The translations under genes were made by a program, and so were the position numbers. Shown piece after piece: positions 23,803 to 35,380 of a stretch of 64,000 nucleotides of DNA. Source of the stretch: Toxoplasma gondii ME49 (lineage: Eukaryota; Apicomplexa; Conoidasida; Eucoccidiorida; Sarcocystidae); contig NC_031478.1 of assembly GCF_000006565.2 (NCBI RefSeq), positions 1,843,874 to 1,907,873 on the forward strand, given 5' to 3'. The first letter of the stretch is position 1. Every line of letters begins with the position of its first letter. The notes beneath the pieces are model-generated. The model was not told the DNA's origin. It saw only the letters and a list, made by a program, of their open reading frames with translations, and searched no databases.

Positions 23803-26723
23803 GGTGGCTCAGATGAGAAAGCACGGGTGGCGACCGCCGTATTTCTTCTAGAAGAAAGATCCAAAATGGACCTTGTTATACCTGGCCTAGTCGGGGATGC
23901 ACCGCGCTATACGGACTTAGAGAGGAGGTAATACGGAAGGAAAGAACAAGAACTCGGGGAACTACTTCGTCCACAGGAACGCGAAGCGCTGGAGTTTTAG
24001 CTGTAACACAGCCAGGGTTGGGGTCATTTTACTTCCCTTCGCTTGTGAGATGGCGGAAATGTTCAAATTTTCGACCAACGGGCTTGAAATCGCTAACCGG
24101 GGAGAGAACGGACGCTCGGGTGGTCCGGGTGGAGATTCGTCGCACGGTCAGGAAGGTGAAGGGAGAAAAACATCAGAGCCCAAAGCGGGAAATAACTGCA
24201 GGGGGATGCCACATGCATAACCGCCGTAAAATGTTACTCGTCGCAGATAAAACCATTTCGGACACCTCCTGTGATCCGTACCTCTAATCGAAGACTCTCT
24301 CGGCAGTTAACTACCTACCAGCCACCCCGGACTGGCAGTCGCTTCCAGACCGCCACGATTCGGGGAAAAACTGCTTTTATTACGTTGACTTCTATATCCG
24401 TCACAAACGACACTGCATACTTTTACCGATTCCGTCTGCTATGTTTGGCGCTTGATCCTTGAACAAGAACGGTCCCGAGAGACACGCCACCTCCCATGGA
24501 TGAGCATCGCATCAACTCCCCTGTGCAGTCTCGAGCTCGCCGCTCGCTTGTCACGCTGGCCTCCGTTAGCCACTGTACCGAGAAGTCATGCAAAATCACG
24601 CAGAGGAAATGCAGACCCAGAGCCGACCCGACATCTGATGCCGTGCTGCCAGCACGAGTTACTGTGTGTTTTCAGCTCTCAGTGTGTTCCTTACCTTCCC
24701 AAATAAAAACGTTTCGGCTGTAGGCACTAGCTGACTGTGGGAGGAGCTGGAAAGGCAGACGCAAGTGTGTGGTCGGGTCTCGACAGCTGGTGATCGGGAA
24801 ATGTGGGTGTGACGAGGATGGTGATTATGCTGAACGACTGAAATTTACGGCAGGCAGAATGATAGAGTCGTTGTGCGTTGATTAGATAACTGGATCGCCG
24901 GAGTGAGAACTTCGTTTGTCTATTGCGTGTGGTCAACTGTAGTTTCAGTGTGAACTGATCGACAGAAACCGGCACACTCCCCGTTAGAAACGAGCGGCTG
25001 GTAGAGATACCAGCGACGCTGGGGAACAGCTGGACTTCCTGTGGACGACCAACCTGGGTGCCCCGGGCTGCGAAACTTTGGGTTCTCAATACATGTGGGG
25101 GTGATGCAAATTCCAATAATGGCATTTCCACGCACCTCAAGAAACGCGACTAGCGTTCTGTAGAACAGACGGTCCGGAACGGCAGCCCACAGGCAGCTCT
25201 AAACACTCTGTACGCCGGGGTAGATACCAATCCACGATATACGACTTGTCGATCAGCTGCATCGTATACCGAAATTGAACCCTTCACAGTCAAGAGATCT
25301 GAATTGCGCCGGCTCTGCTGCTTAGTCGGATAAAGGCTGTTGTGCAAACCGAAGTCGAGGAAGTAGTTTGCCTCATGCGTCTCTGAAAAAACGGCCCCCC
25401 CACCACATTCACAAGCTCGTTTCGAATGCCAAACTCAAGGGGGCGCCACATTTTGGAGATATCATAATATGTCTGATACGACGGGGGAGCATTAGTAGTG
25501 TGGTGAGGTGCCGAACCGAATTTCCGAGGTCTCGCCACACACACCGGCTCGGTTTTGAGCATCATGAGTCTTCTTTCGACCCACGGAATCCACGAGGTAG
25601 CACCATATCGCTTGATGTAGCTTTGTCATGCGTTTTTGTCAGCTCGGATGAGACGCTTCCAAAAAGCACAGAACAGACGCATCTTCTTACGAGACCGAGG
25701 AAGTAGCATGGCTCAACAGTTGGTGTCATTTCTGTTACACATTTTTGAGATCTTCTCAGACTGCAAAGAACAACGTCCTAGTGGAATAACGTGTAAGCGG
25801 TCAGCGTTTGTATTGGTAACCCAGAGTCCTACTGTTTCACTGTTTCATGCAAATAACACATGGCCTGACTCCGTCGATCGCCTCATGTTCGCCCTGCAAC
25901 CCGTTACACCAAGGGAAGTCTGCACAGCAAGCACGATGCATGTTGCCGTTTTTCCCGTTTTCTTCTCGACTACGTTCCCGTTGTGTGGCTTATTACTGAT
26001 GGGTGAGGACGTTTCATGGACTGGCACGCAAAGAATACTAAATCTGTGCATGGAGAAGTACGTTGTATCAGAGTCGCCACGCTACATTATGCTGGTCTCA
26101 AAACTCATCCAGATTCACCAGAGGTGGTATTTGGCCGCCGTGCAGTCTGCCTCGGCTACCACACTGAAAGTAACAATTTCACATACACAGCCCTCCCACC
26201 TACATCCGGCACCATTTCACTGAATGTTTGTTCCCGAGGACAGGAGGGAGACGCCTGACAGTTGAAGAGGGATGATATTTCCAGAATGAACTGAGTTTAA
26301 GATCCTGTATGTCATTTTCGTCTTGTGCGTCCCGTCCTGGATGATCACATCCACATGCGGCTGCAACCACAACCGAACACACGTTTCACAGGAAAGAGTA
26401 AGCTGTTGGAGTAAATCGACGGTGAAAAAAAAACCAAGCATGTCATGTGGTGCGTGGATTTTTCTGAGTATGCCTTGAATGTTCGCTGTTTTGTCATTCC
26501 TTTTTTGAAAACAAAGCGTCCAAAAGATACGGTGGCATTTGCGTGCCCGGCCGCGCGGAACAGAAGAACGTCACTCTGGTCGCACTACAGGCCCTGTTTG
26601 CGAAAGTGTGCTCGTCTCTCCCCTTCGTGATTTCCTATGGCTTGGTAAAAGGTCTTTTTGTTCTGGTAGTGATTGGCCGATGTGAAAGGCTCTCTCTTTT
26701 TCTTGAGTTGACACATCTCGACG
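23803..26723. other. Intergenic between transporter and carbinolamine dehydratase
   Basis: This 2.9 kb stretch separates two divergent genes and should hold both promoters. Several frames up to 195 codons are open (the longest on plus, 25636-26223), but none shows a domain, a strong start context or coherent splice sites. I see no supportable gene. Confidence 0.5.
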
Positions 26724-27309
26724 ATGGCACCACTTGCCCGCCTGGCGGCGAATTCCGCTCGCCTGCTTCAACTTCACAAAACAGTGCCGCAGTGGCATTT
26801 AACCGACGGCCACTTGTCCATCAAGAGGAAATTTCAGTTTTCGGATTTCAACGAAGTAAGCGACCGCTAAACCTGCTGACACGAGGGTCTCTCGCAAGTA
26901 GTGATATACATCAGCCAACGCGTCAACCAAAGGTGGGAGTAGCGTTTGTTTCCAGACAGTACCTGCCACGAGTGACCCGTGGCAGTTTTGTTTTCCTGAG
27001 GTGTAGAGGATGGAGGAACCGAATGACTCCGAGGATTAGAGACTGAGACTCTACTTGTGTTCTGGCTGTTTTTCTCCGTGCAATCATTCATCCATGCCTA
27101 ACCCCGCCTGTTTTTGGACTTTGCAGGCGTGGGGATTCATGTCCCGAGTTGCCCTCTACGCAGACAAAGTAGATCACCACCCAAATTGGTATAACGTCTA
27201 CAATACTGTCGATGTGGAGCTGTCAACACACGATGCAGCTGGGTTGACAGAAAAGGATTTCGCTCTTGCGAAATTCATGGACGACGCGGCGAAGAACTTC
27301 GAAAAGTAG
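26724..27309 (+). CDS. Pterin-4a-carbinolamine dehydratase (PCD/DCoH family)
   Basis: Two exons, 26724-26855 and 27127-27309, join after codon 44 and encode 104 residues, exactly the usual length. The enzyme dehydrates 4a-hydroxytetrahydrobiopterin so that it can be reduced back to the cofactor of aromatic amino acid hydroxylases. The conserved core is visible: W-x-L near residue 24, FSDFNEAWGFM across the splice, then [13 protein letters not shown] with the catalytic His pair, and [13 protein letters not shown] with the third active-site His. The alignment to animal DCoH is continuous. No signal peptide is apparent, though the first 18 residues are basic and hydrophobic, so weak mitochondrial targeting is possible. 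Toxoplasma has two aromatic amino acid hydroxylases, which would be the natural clients. Confidence 0.93.
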
Positions 27310-28955
27310 CTCTACAGAGTTTTTCGGAATGTAGTGAGCGAATGGGTTATTCTTTGGGTACATAGTAAAATCTTGATTTTTTCCGTTGTTCCTGCGTACT
27401 CACAGCGACTGTTTGAACCAATGTCTATTATCATATCCGTTTTCTGCGCAGTGCACACTTGGTAGATTGCGTTTCCGGTGGATGACGGGTGCTAATTACG
27501 AGGGCCACCAGGGACAGTATTTGAACTACTGCACCATTTCTCACTTCTTGTGTTGCCCTAATGGGATCTGTCGTTTTCAATGGGACAACCCGCCCAGTCT
27601 CGATAGGGAGGACTCAATCTGGTGCTCTGAATCGATTTCTCGTTTTCGCCTGAGCTAAGATAACTGCTGAAGACATTTGTAGACGCTTTCTACAAACCCA
27701 CGTGGCAAAATCTTACGGAAGGACAAATGCCTCTTTCAACACTCTTCCTTCATCGCTGCTTGTTACACTCCTGAGAGGCCCCAAGAGCCACTGTACCACT
27801 TTGCTTCCCCAGCCGCTACTGTGCAAATTCTTTATAGAAGAGCACAAATGTTCCCCGAAGAAGCAGCAGCACCCTTTGAGGAGCCTGAAGAGCGACCCTA
27901 CGAATCACAGCGTTCAGAAATAGCCTACTGTATTATTAAGGAGACTACCAAAGTGAAAATCGTGATATGTCTACAGGTGGTATGCAAGTGTTGGTTTTCC
28001 AGATATACGCTGCAACTAAAACACCAAAATGATAGAATGAATTCAGATTCAGAGCACACCGATGTAGTACACGGTGTGCCCGGAGTAGACATAAGTAAAC
28101 TGAGTGTTCTTGAAACCCTGCTAACGCTGTAGAAACTGGATCCTGTAAACAAAGAGCCTCAAGAAGTCAACCAGCAGTCCAAGTCGTACGCGTTGCTTTC
28201 TTTCCGGTGATGGTTTCTTCACAGCTCTGGAAACTGTTATGTTGATAGACTGAGCTATAGCAGCCTCCCGATCTGGAATTTGGTCCCCTCCCCCTAGAGC
28301 GTGGATCGTTACCATCCATGATGGAACAGTTTGTGAGTGCGAAGCGTTGAACTATCGGAAAGTACAAGTCCGCATCATGGAGCGATCATCGCTGACCGAT
28401 GCGAAACTGTGAGAAGGCCGATGTCTCGGCTGCCGCGGCAACTGCTTTGCAGTGGAAAGCACGTGACCGAGCCCGGGGAGCTGCAGTTCGAAGTCTCGCG
28501 TTTCGTACGTAAAGAAGGAAATCCACCAGGATCGATGGCAAATTGTTATGCAATCAGTGTTATTCAAAGGAATTGCAAGTAAGTTCCAGAACGGAGGCTC
28601 GGACAGAGTTTAGACAATGAAGACATTTCCTTCTAGAGGGACTGCTGTTTGGACGAGCTCCAGCGTTTTGACCAGTGGTTACGGAGCTGCACGAATGACG
28701 GAGGACAGCAGTTCTTGCCTGCAACGAAGAGAAAACACAGAAGACGCAACTAAGCATCGTCCACATTCCCCTGTGGAACCAAGAAAATCTCCACCTCATT
28801 CGAATCAAGAAAAACTCTCCCCTCCCGTTTTCTGTGATCCCTTATGCTTCTGCGACAGAACCGCCCTTTGGTGTGAACATCTGCTGAACTGGTGGGAATA
28901 TCCTTTCCACCCCGCCGCACCACACTTCTCCCCTAAAACTTCTGTTCCGGTTTAT
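27310..28955. other. Convergent intergenic region, 3' UTRs
   Basis: This lies between the stop codons of the plus-strand dehydratase and the minus-strand ATP synthase delta, and so probably holds the two 3' UTRs. An ATG-initiated frame of 132 codons at 28617-29015 on the plus strand has no recognisable motif and overlaps the delta gene; I do not call it. Nothing else is seen. Confidence 0.5.
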
Positions 28956-30790
28956 CTACCTCCGTTCTACATGCTTCTTTCGCCCGCGGAAGTGAGGTTC
29001 CTGGCTATACAGTGACAGGGCCAACCTCGCTCCCGAACATCGCGCCAGCTCTCTGATGCGTGCGACTTCAGACATCCGAAGGTGAACACTCGTCACTATT
29101 TTTTCCGCTGAAGTAACCACCAAAGACATCCCAGACATCACGAACTCGTACCCTAGGAGCGTTCGCGCCTTGGTCCATTCGTCTGTCGCACCAGCACCCT
29201 GCTGAAGGAGCTCTTGGAGAGCCGTTGCCGCGCTCTCTTTGTCGAGCATGCTGACGGGGACGACCTCGACACCCAGAACCTCGGCTGTGCAGCATCCGCT
29301 GTCGTCCTCGGGACTGAAAATCGAAACAAGGTCGCCGAACACAAAGCAAGAAAAATGCGCACGAATGGAAAGCAAAGAAATGGGAACCAGCCACGAGGTA
29401 CGGAGAGGAACTCGGTGGACGATGTAGCGGTGTCCGCACCATAGACACGCTCTGGGGCCTCGGCTGCTCAATCGAGATGTTCATCAGTGATTTCTCACAG
29501 TAAAGTGTCGACATGTCTGCAAACGCACAGCAGTTAAGCCTTTTATTTGAAAGACTGAACGCATGCAACGTCAGCTGCGCACCTGCGCGCAGGAGACGAG
29601 ACATTCGTCTCAAGATGGAACACTCTTCGTCTAGTTCCCGCGCCCAGTTTTCTTGCTCTCGTGTACTGTTGGATTTTCCTCTCCACAAGGCCGTTCCTTT
29701 AAATCAAACGCAGCACCCTCACGAACCCCCGTGAACTTGCCTTTTGAAGAGGACGAAGCCATCGCTGAGGAAAAATCTCTCGACTTCGTCTCCAGTTTCG
29801 CCTTTCCTGACAATGATTTCGCCGGCCTTCAGGCGGGCAACAGTCTGCGAATGCCCGTTTGTCATGGTCATAGCTCCCTCGCTTCCTGGAAAAAGACACA
29901 CACATCAGACGCCAGCGCAGGGGGTCGAGACGGTCCAAAGAGCTACGCAAAACGGAACCACGACGCATTCCGTTTCACACTCACCAACTCGTTTCCCGCC
30001 TGACACTTTGCCTACCGCTTCTGCGAGGCAAACGAACTGCCGCACCGCTCTTATCGTTTTACTCACAGCAAGAACGCTTTCGAGGCACAAAGGTTTGAAA
30101 CACACGAGATCATTCTTAGGCTCTCCCATTTTCGACGCAGCTCAGTCACCCCGGGGACCCGACATGATCAGTCAACCGAACTCCTGTACAGCGTGACACT
30201 GCGCTATCCGCCTCCGCAGCCTCCACGTGTATGTTTCAGCACTGGCTTCTGAAAACTAAGTAAACTAGTACGTACCGGTAACGAAGGCGTACGCGGCAAT
30301 CTAGTTGAACTGGTACGACACACCACTGACATTAGAAGTTGCGGCACACACTCGTTTCCCCGAGGCAAAAGAGTTACAAATACCGTTGCGGCACCGGTAC
30401 AGCAGCCACAGTTAACCAGTCGCGGTTTTCGTAGCGTCACAGTCCCGAGGAACAAGACCATGCCAAAGGAAGGCGGAGCACATGCGTTATTTGGGACCTT
30501 CTACAAAGGGGAGAGGATTTGAGGAAGTAAATGCAGCCCCTGCAGAACTGTCCGCAAGGGCCGATTTTTGCCGCTCTCCGCTTACCGGGAACAGTTACGG
30601 ATCGGACGGGCGTTCTAACATAGATAGCCTCCGAGGGAGAGCTGAGCGTCAGAAGAAGTTGATTTTTAAACGGATTCGCGCCTCCGGCTGCTGTAGCAAA
30701 GTGACGAGAGGGCAGAACGAACGCGTTCCACCCTCGCTGGGGAGCCGGAGCGGCAAGGCTCGCGAAGCGGGAGAAGGCCCGGGCAAACAT
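28956..30790 (-). CDS. Mitochondrial ATP synthase F1 delta subunit (bacterial epsilon homologue)
   Basis: Three exons: 30790-30586, 29885-29723 and 29313-28956, about 241 residues. The N terminus is a typical mitochondrial presequence (MFARAFSRFASLAAPAPQRGW, rich in Arg, Ala and Ser with no acidic residue). It is followed by the beta-sandwich of F1 delta/epsilon: LTLSSPSEAIY, VRSVTVPGSEGAMTMTNGHSQTVARLKAG, then FFLSDGFVLFK. The C-terminal helical hairpin contains VPVSMLDKESAATALQEL and ATDEWTKART. This subunit sits in the central stalk of the mitochondrial ATP synthase and couples ring rotation to catalysis. The start is the ATG at 30790 (TTAAAATGT). The second donor is ambiguous (see findings). 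The last 45 residues run beyond the usual family end, so the true C terminus may differ by a missed intron. Confidence 0.85.
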
Positions 30791-32589
30791 TTTAAGTGGC
30801 AAACGTGATGGAGACGAAACAGACACGGCCACGAGAAAGCCCCACGAAGACTCCCTTTACGGAGAAAATGTCGTTCTGACGGAGCGGAAACAGTTATGGC
30901 CCACAAACATCAGCCGACGGCGCCCGGTTGCGTGCCTGTAAACTTGGGGGAGTTTGCAGAGTGTCCTTTTCCAACACGGGCGCACTGGATTTTAACACAT
31001 GCTGGCTCTGGTTTCTGGGGATAAGTCCATCTGTGCTGAATTCAGAGATGAAACACAGAAAATGCGTCAGGGACGAGAATTCACAGTGTGTACCGGAGGA
31101 CTGCCTGGAAAACAACGGGAGGGGAAGGGTGAATGGACTCGAAAGGCGACGTCTGCGTATCACGCGGGAAGCCGGCCTAAACAAACTGAAAAAAAGACTT
31201 GATTTGTTTCGCCGGGACCATGAAAACGATATCCTGCTGGGCGAACCCATCGAAAAATCGGCGGACAAAAAGGCAACAATACGCGCATGCAGTCCCCGGT
31301 GGTCGTCGTTCGGCGTGACCCCCCGTGTTTCGTCAGAAGGCAGCCACAGCCTATCTGGAGACACTGGGACGGAGACAGGGCTACCTCCGAATACCCTGTA
31401 CGTCTAGCAGCGAACAGCACACTCGAGAACGAAGTAGTTTTCCGTTTTTGCTCTGAATCTCAACGAGCGATGTAAGTTTACACTTGCACTCATCTCCATA
31501 ATCTAGGAGGCCGGTCGACATAACGGACGAACGGCTGGGTTGGCTTCTCCCTCCACGGAGACAAATCAACCCAGAGTGGCACTTCACTGTGTCTCTGTCT
31601 CGCTCTCTGCAGTCCCCGGTGATTGCCCTCTCGACACTCCGTAAAGAAAAGTCGCTTGCCACGAAGATCCCCTACAAAAAGGTGCCCGTGTACGTTGTTT
31701 TAATACACTGAAATGAAAGTTCATGGTATCGTTCAGGGGCTATAAGGAAGATTCGGGTTTGCTGTATCCGCAGCATCTACACACGTTTTCACAACGTGCG
31801 GTCACCGAAGCCGGCGATCGGGAAAACACATGCTGTGACTTTAGTGAAATAAATGGCAGTCAATCGCGAGGTAGCCAATGCGCCTTTGTTCTGCCCGTTA
31901 TTGTTGTCTTGAGGTGTATGTACACACCGCGGCGTGAGCCCCTGACAAATTCCGCCGTTGGATCGAGGGGTCACAGACACTCCAAAACTACTTTTCTTGA
32001 GTTTTGTTCGGACACTCCGGGAAGCATCATGCCAGTTGTCGCTCTGTCCTCTCAAAAGGTTGTCCCGCTGGTCTTTGTCTCCCTGAAGCCGGCAACACTT
32101 GCCAGTCTAGCCGTTGATGCTTGGGGCTTGTCCGCATCCCTGCTGGTGACGGCACGTCGAAGTTAGTTACCGGCATTTTGTCCGCTCGTCTTCAGTGTCG
32201 CCATGAGCAACGACCCTTGGCCAGTTTATTTTGTTTCTGGATTAACAGCATCCCGGGCATACTCTTGTCCTGTCCGCACCGCCGCCACCGCCAAGGGGTC
32301 TTCCTGTTAACACAGCCTTTGATCGTTTGTCGTCCTTGCCACGAGCCAATTTCCTCTGAGTTCCACAATCGTTCACACGTTCTTTCCGTTCATCTGTGTG
32401 TGCCTTTTCGGTGCATTTTGTCCAATACAATCGTTTGTATGCTGCGGCTCGTGCCATCACACAAGACAGCGTACAGTCCATTTTGTCGCAGTGTCCGTAG
32501 CGTCGCGGCGCTGCTTCCATCTCCACTTGGCTTCTCCCCCAGATTATTGGGGACGTTTCGGTGACCGCAACATGTACAGAGCTGCCAAA
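30791..32589. promoter_or_regulatory. Shared divergent promoter region of ATP synthase delta and FabD
   Basis: About 1.8 kb lies between the ATG of the minus-strand delta gene and that of the plus-strand FabD gene. No coding frame with motifs was found. It must contain both promoters and 5' leaders. A GCATGC word is present at about 31287. TATA boxes are not expected in this group and none is claimed. Confidence 0.5.
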
Positions 32590-35380
32590 ATGACGGCGTC
32601 GTCGGCCCTGTTGCGTTCTTTCCTCCAGTATTCCTGTACTCTCGTTCTGTGTTCTGGCTGGCTCGTTCCCTTCTCTGGGGCGGTTCCTCTTCCGTCTGGT
32701 CATTTTTTATCCCGCATTCCCTCGCCAAAACCGTCTTTGTTTGGAGATGGCACTGGCTCCTCTTCACGGTCTCCCTCTTTCGCCTCTCCTGAAACACAGA
32801 GTTTTGGCTCTACCGCCTCCCGTTCCCTGCGTGCGTCGCGCCAGACCCGGAACGCCTCACACTCTCCTGCCGCCTTTGTCTCAGCGCCCCGTCTGTCTGT
32901 TTCCTTCTTTTCTCCGGCCTTGCAAGCGAGCGACTCTCCCGGGAACGGTCAAACCTCTGGCAGAAACATTTCGGGGCATTTCGCTCCGCAGTCAGACAGG
33001 CTTATCCACCGGTCCCCTGCTTCCCCGTCCTCGCTTCGAGGTCTAGCCACAGCATCGCACCCAGGTGGAGCCGCAGATGACGCCTTTGAATCTTTCCGTG
33101 CGGAAACAGTCGCCCTTTTCCCAGGCCAAGGCGCCCAGACTGTTGGTGCGTGCCCCTCCGAGATGCTCACACAAGAGGACTCAAAAGCGGGGGGCAAAAC
33201 GAGATCCGAGGGCCTTGCCTTACGAGTTTGGAACTTTATACGAGTCGAGGCGAGCGCGAACACTGCAGACTGACGCTTTCTCTGTGGCACATGCGTGTAC
33301 TGAAAAGTAGACCTTTATGCACTTTTTCGCAGCTGAAGTAGCGTTGTTGTCTTCACTCTTTCCACACTGTCTCAGCCGTTTTCTCTGCGTCCACTATCCA
33401 GCCTCTGTGTCGTATCTCGGGTCCTTAGGCATGGGCGTTGCGTCCGCCCGCCAGTCGGCAGCGGCCAAGGCCATCTTCACAGAAGCGTCTGAAGTCGTTG
33501 GACGAGACATGCTAAAACTCTGCGAAGAAGGCCCTGAGGCGGAATTGCACAAGACAGAATGGGCTCAGCCTGCGCTGCTGACGGCGAGCATGGCAGCTGT
33601 CGCACGCTGGAAAGAAGAGCAAGAGGTGAGCGGAACGCCTCTCGAGGCAGGCCGTGGATTCAGGGGAGAACACTCAAAGCATGCAGACAAATTACAAGCA
33701 CGGAACAGGAGGCGCAAACGCAGCAAGAAAACAGAGCAGAGGTAAAGGAAAAGACGGAACAGAAAAATGACGGACGAAAGCGCACACACCGTGTAGCTTC
33801 CTCAGAAGACACTACTTCCGCTCTTTTTGGGAGACGCTCACAGTGTAAGGAACGAACAGAGGGGCGACAAGGGTATCAGCCCGGGAGTTTCACTCACACA
33901 GAACGCGTCAGAGAAATATCGAGGGCATTCGACAGTGCTTCAGATAGGGGCCCTTGCATTTTCTTCGAAACTTTGCGGGTTTCTCCGACTTTTCTTCTGA
34001 CTCTGCTTTCTCCTGTTCTCTGTGCTTGTTGCTGCTCTCGGATTGTATCCAACGAACGCTTGTCTTTCCACTATATTCATTTCGCCTTTTCCGTCTTCTG
34101 TCAAACGTCCCCTTCGCCTTTTTGCTGCTATCTACCTATCTATCGATCTATCTATCTCTTGCTTCTCCTTTTCCTGTGATTGCCTTTCTCCTCCCGATCT
34201 TCGTTCAGGCCTTTCTCCGTCCCTCGGTAGCCTGTTCAAATGCATCGTTTGGAATCCTAACCGGTCTCCTCGCTTTCTTTGTTTTCCTCTCAGAGTTCAG
34301 AGTCGCCGGCGCCTGCGCCCAGCGCCTCTCTAGGTCTCTCCCTCGGAGAGTACAGCAGTCTGTGCTTTGCAGGAGCTCTGGCGTTTCCTTCAGCAGTGCA
34401 TTTGACGCGTCAGCGCGGCCTCCTGATGCAGCGCGCGGGGGAGAGCAATGGGGGCGGGATGGCGGCTGTTCTGGGCTTGTCGCGGGAGGAAGCGTCTTGC
34501 CTTCGCGACGCTGTGAATGCAGTTTTGCGAGATCGCGACTCAGCAGAAAAAGGCGGGGAATTGTGTGAGATTGCCAACTACCTGTGCCAGGGAAATATCG
34601 TATTTTCGGGGTCTTTGGCGGGCCTTGAGGTCCTCGAGGAACTGGCGTCGAAGAAGGTCACCCCAGAGGAAGCGAAGGCGAGAGGCTTCCCGAAGCCGAA
34701 GCGAGTCGTCCGCCTTAAAGTCAGTGGCGCCTTCCACAGCTGCCTCATGCAGGAAGCCGCAGAGGGGCTGAGGAAGACTTTAGAAGAAACGGAAATTCAA
34801 ACCCCGAAAATCCCTGTCGTCATGAATGTCGATGCGCGAACGCATGCAGACCCGCGCATGATCAAGCAACAACTCATGCGCCAGGTGAGATCGCGAGGGG
34901 GAAAAAGGAGAAGGGAAAAGAAACGTAGCTACCATTTATGGCGTACGCGACAGGGAAAGAAGGAAGAGTCAAGAGGGATTTTTCGCCGCAGAATGGTACC
35001 CGTTTACGATTGCTTGTGGGAGGTGGTGTACAACAGCCATATACCACTTGGATACCACTATACTTAATGCACTTATCATGATGGTCATGAAGAGCTCGCG
35101 TGTCTTGAGTGCGAGGTGTGCGGAACCGCCAATATGGGTCGGTACAGAGAAGTTGCCCTGTTATCCTTCGTGCGAGCCCGGCGTTTGCTGGAAATCCGGT
35201 TCCGCTCTGAGTGTTGTCGTCTCTGGATCTCAGCTTACAAACCCCGTTTTGATGGACAAGAGTCTCGAGCTGCTCGTCGATCGGGGCATGCAGGAAGGCT
35301 TCGAGTTCGGCCCCGGAGGCGTCTTGGTGGGTTTGATGAGGAAAACGCGGCAAGAAGTCAAAGTTCACCAAGTCGAGTGA
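32590..35380 (+). CDS. FABD: Apicoplast malonyl-CoA:ACP transacylase (FabD)
   Basis: Four exons: 32590-33145, 33429-33625, 34294-34884 and 35234-35380, in one frame, 496 residues. FabD moves malonyl from CoA to acyl carrier protein, the entry step of type II fatty-acid synthesis in the apicoplast. Residues 1-31 form a signal peptide (hydrophobic core CTLVLCSGWLVPFSG). About 140 Ser/Arg-rich residues follow, which act as transit peptide. The enzyme begins at VALFPGQGAQTVG. It has the nucleophile elbow GLSLGEYSSL, then CLRDAV, CQGNIVFSG and GAFHSCLM with the active-site His, and NVDARTHADP. Near the end comes FEFGPGGVLVGLMRK. GLSLG rather than GHSLG and the NYLCQGN stretch match plant plastid enzymes. 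An ATG six codons upstream (32572) is in frame; 32590 has the better context (CAAAATGA). Confidence 0.95.
34128..34158. repeat. (CTAT)n microsatellite in FabD intron 2
   Basis: A short imperfect CTAT/CTAC/CGAT tetranucleotide run within the second intron of the FabD gene. Confidence 0.7.

Noticed and set aside
25636..26223. Plus-strand frame of 195 codons in the transporter-dehydratase gap
   Set aside because: No family resemblance, no convincing splice sites and no codon-bias contrast; consistent with chance.
28617..29015. ATG-initiated 132-codon plus-strand frame
   Set aside because: It overlaps the 3' end of the ATP synthase delta gene and has low-complexity content without motifs.
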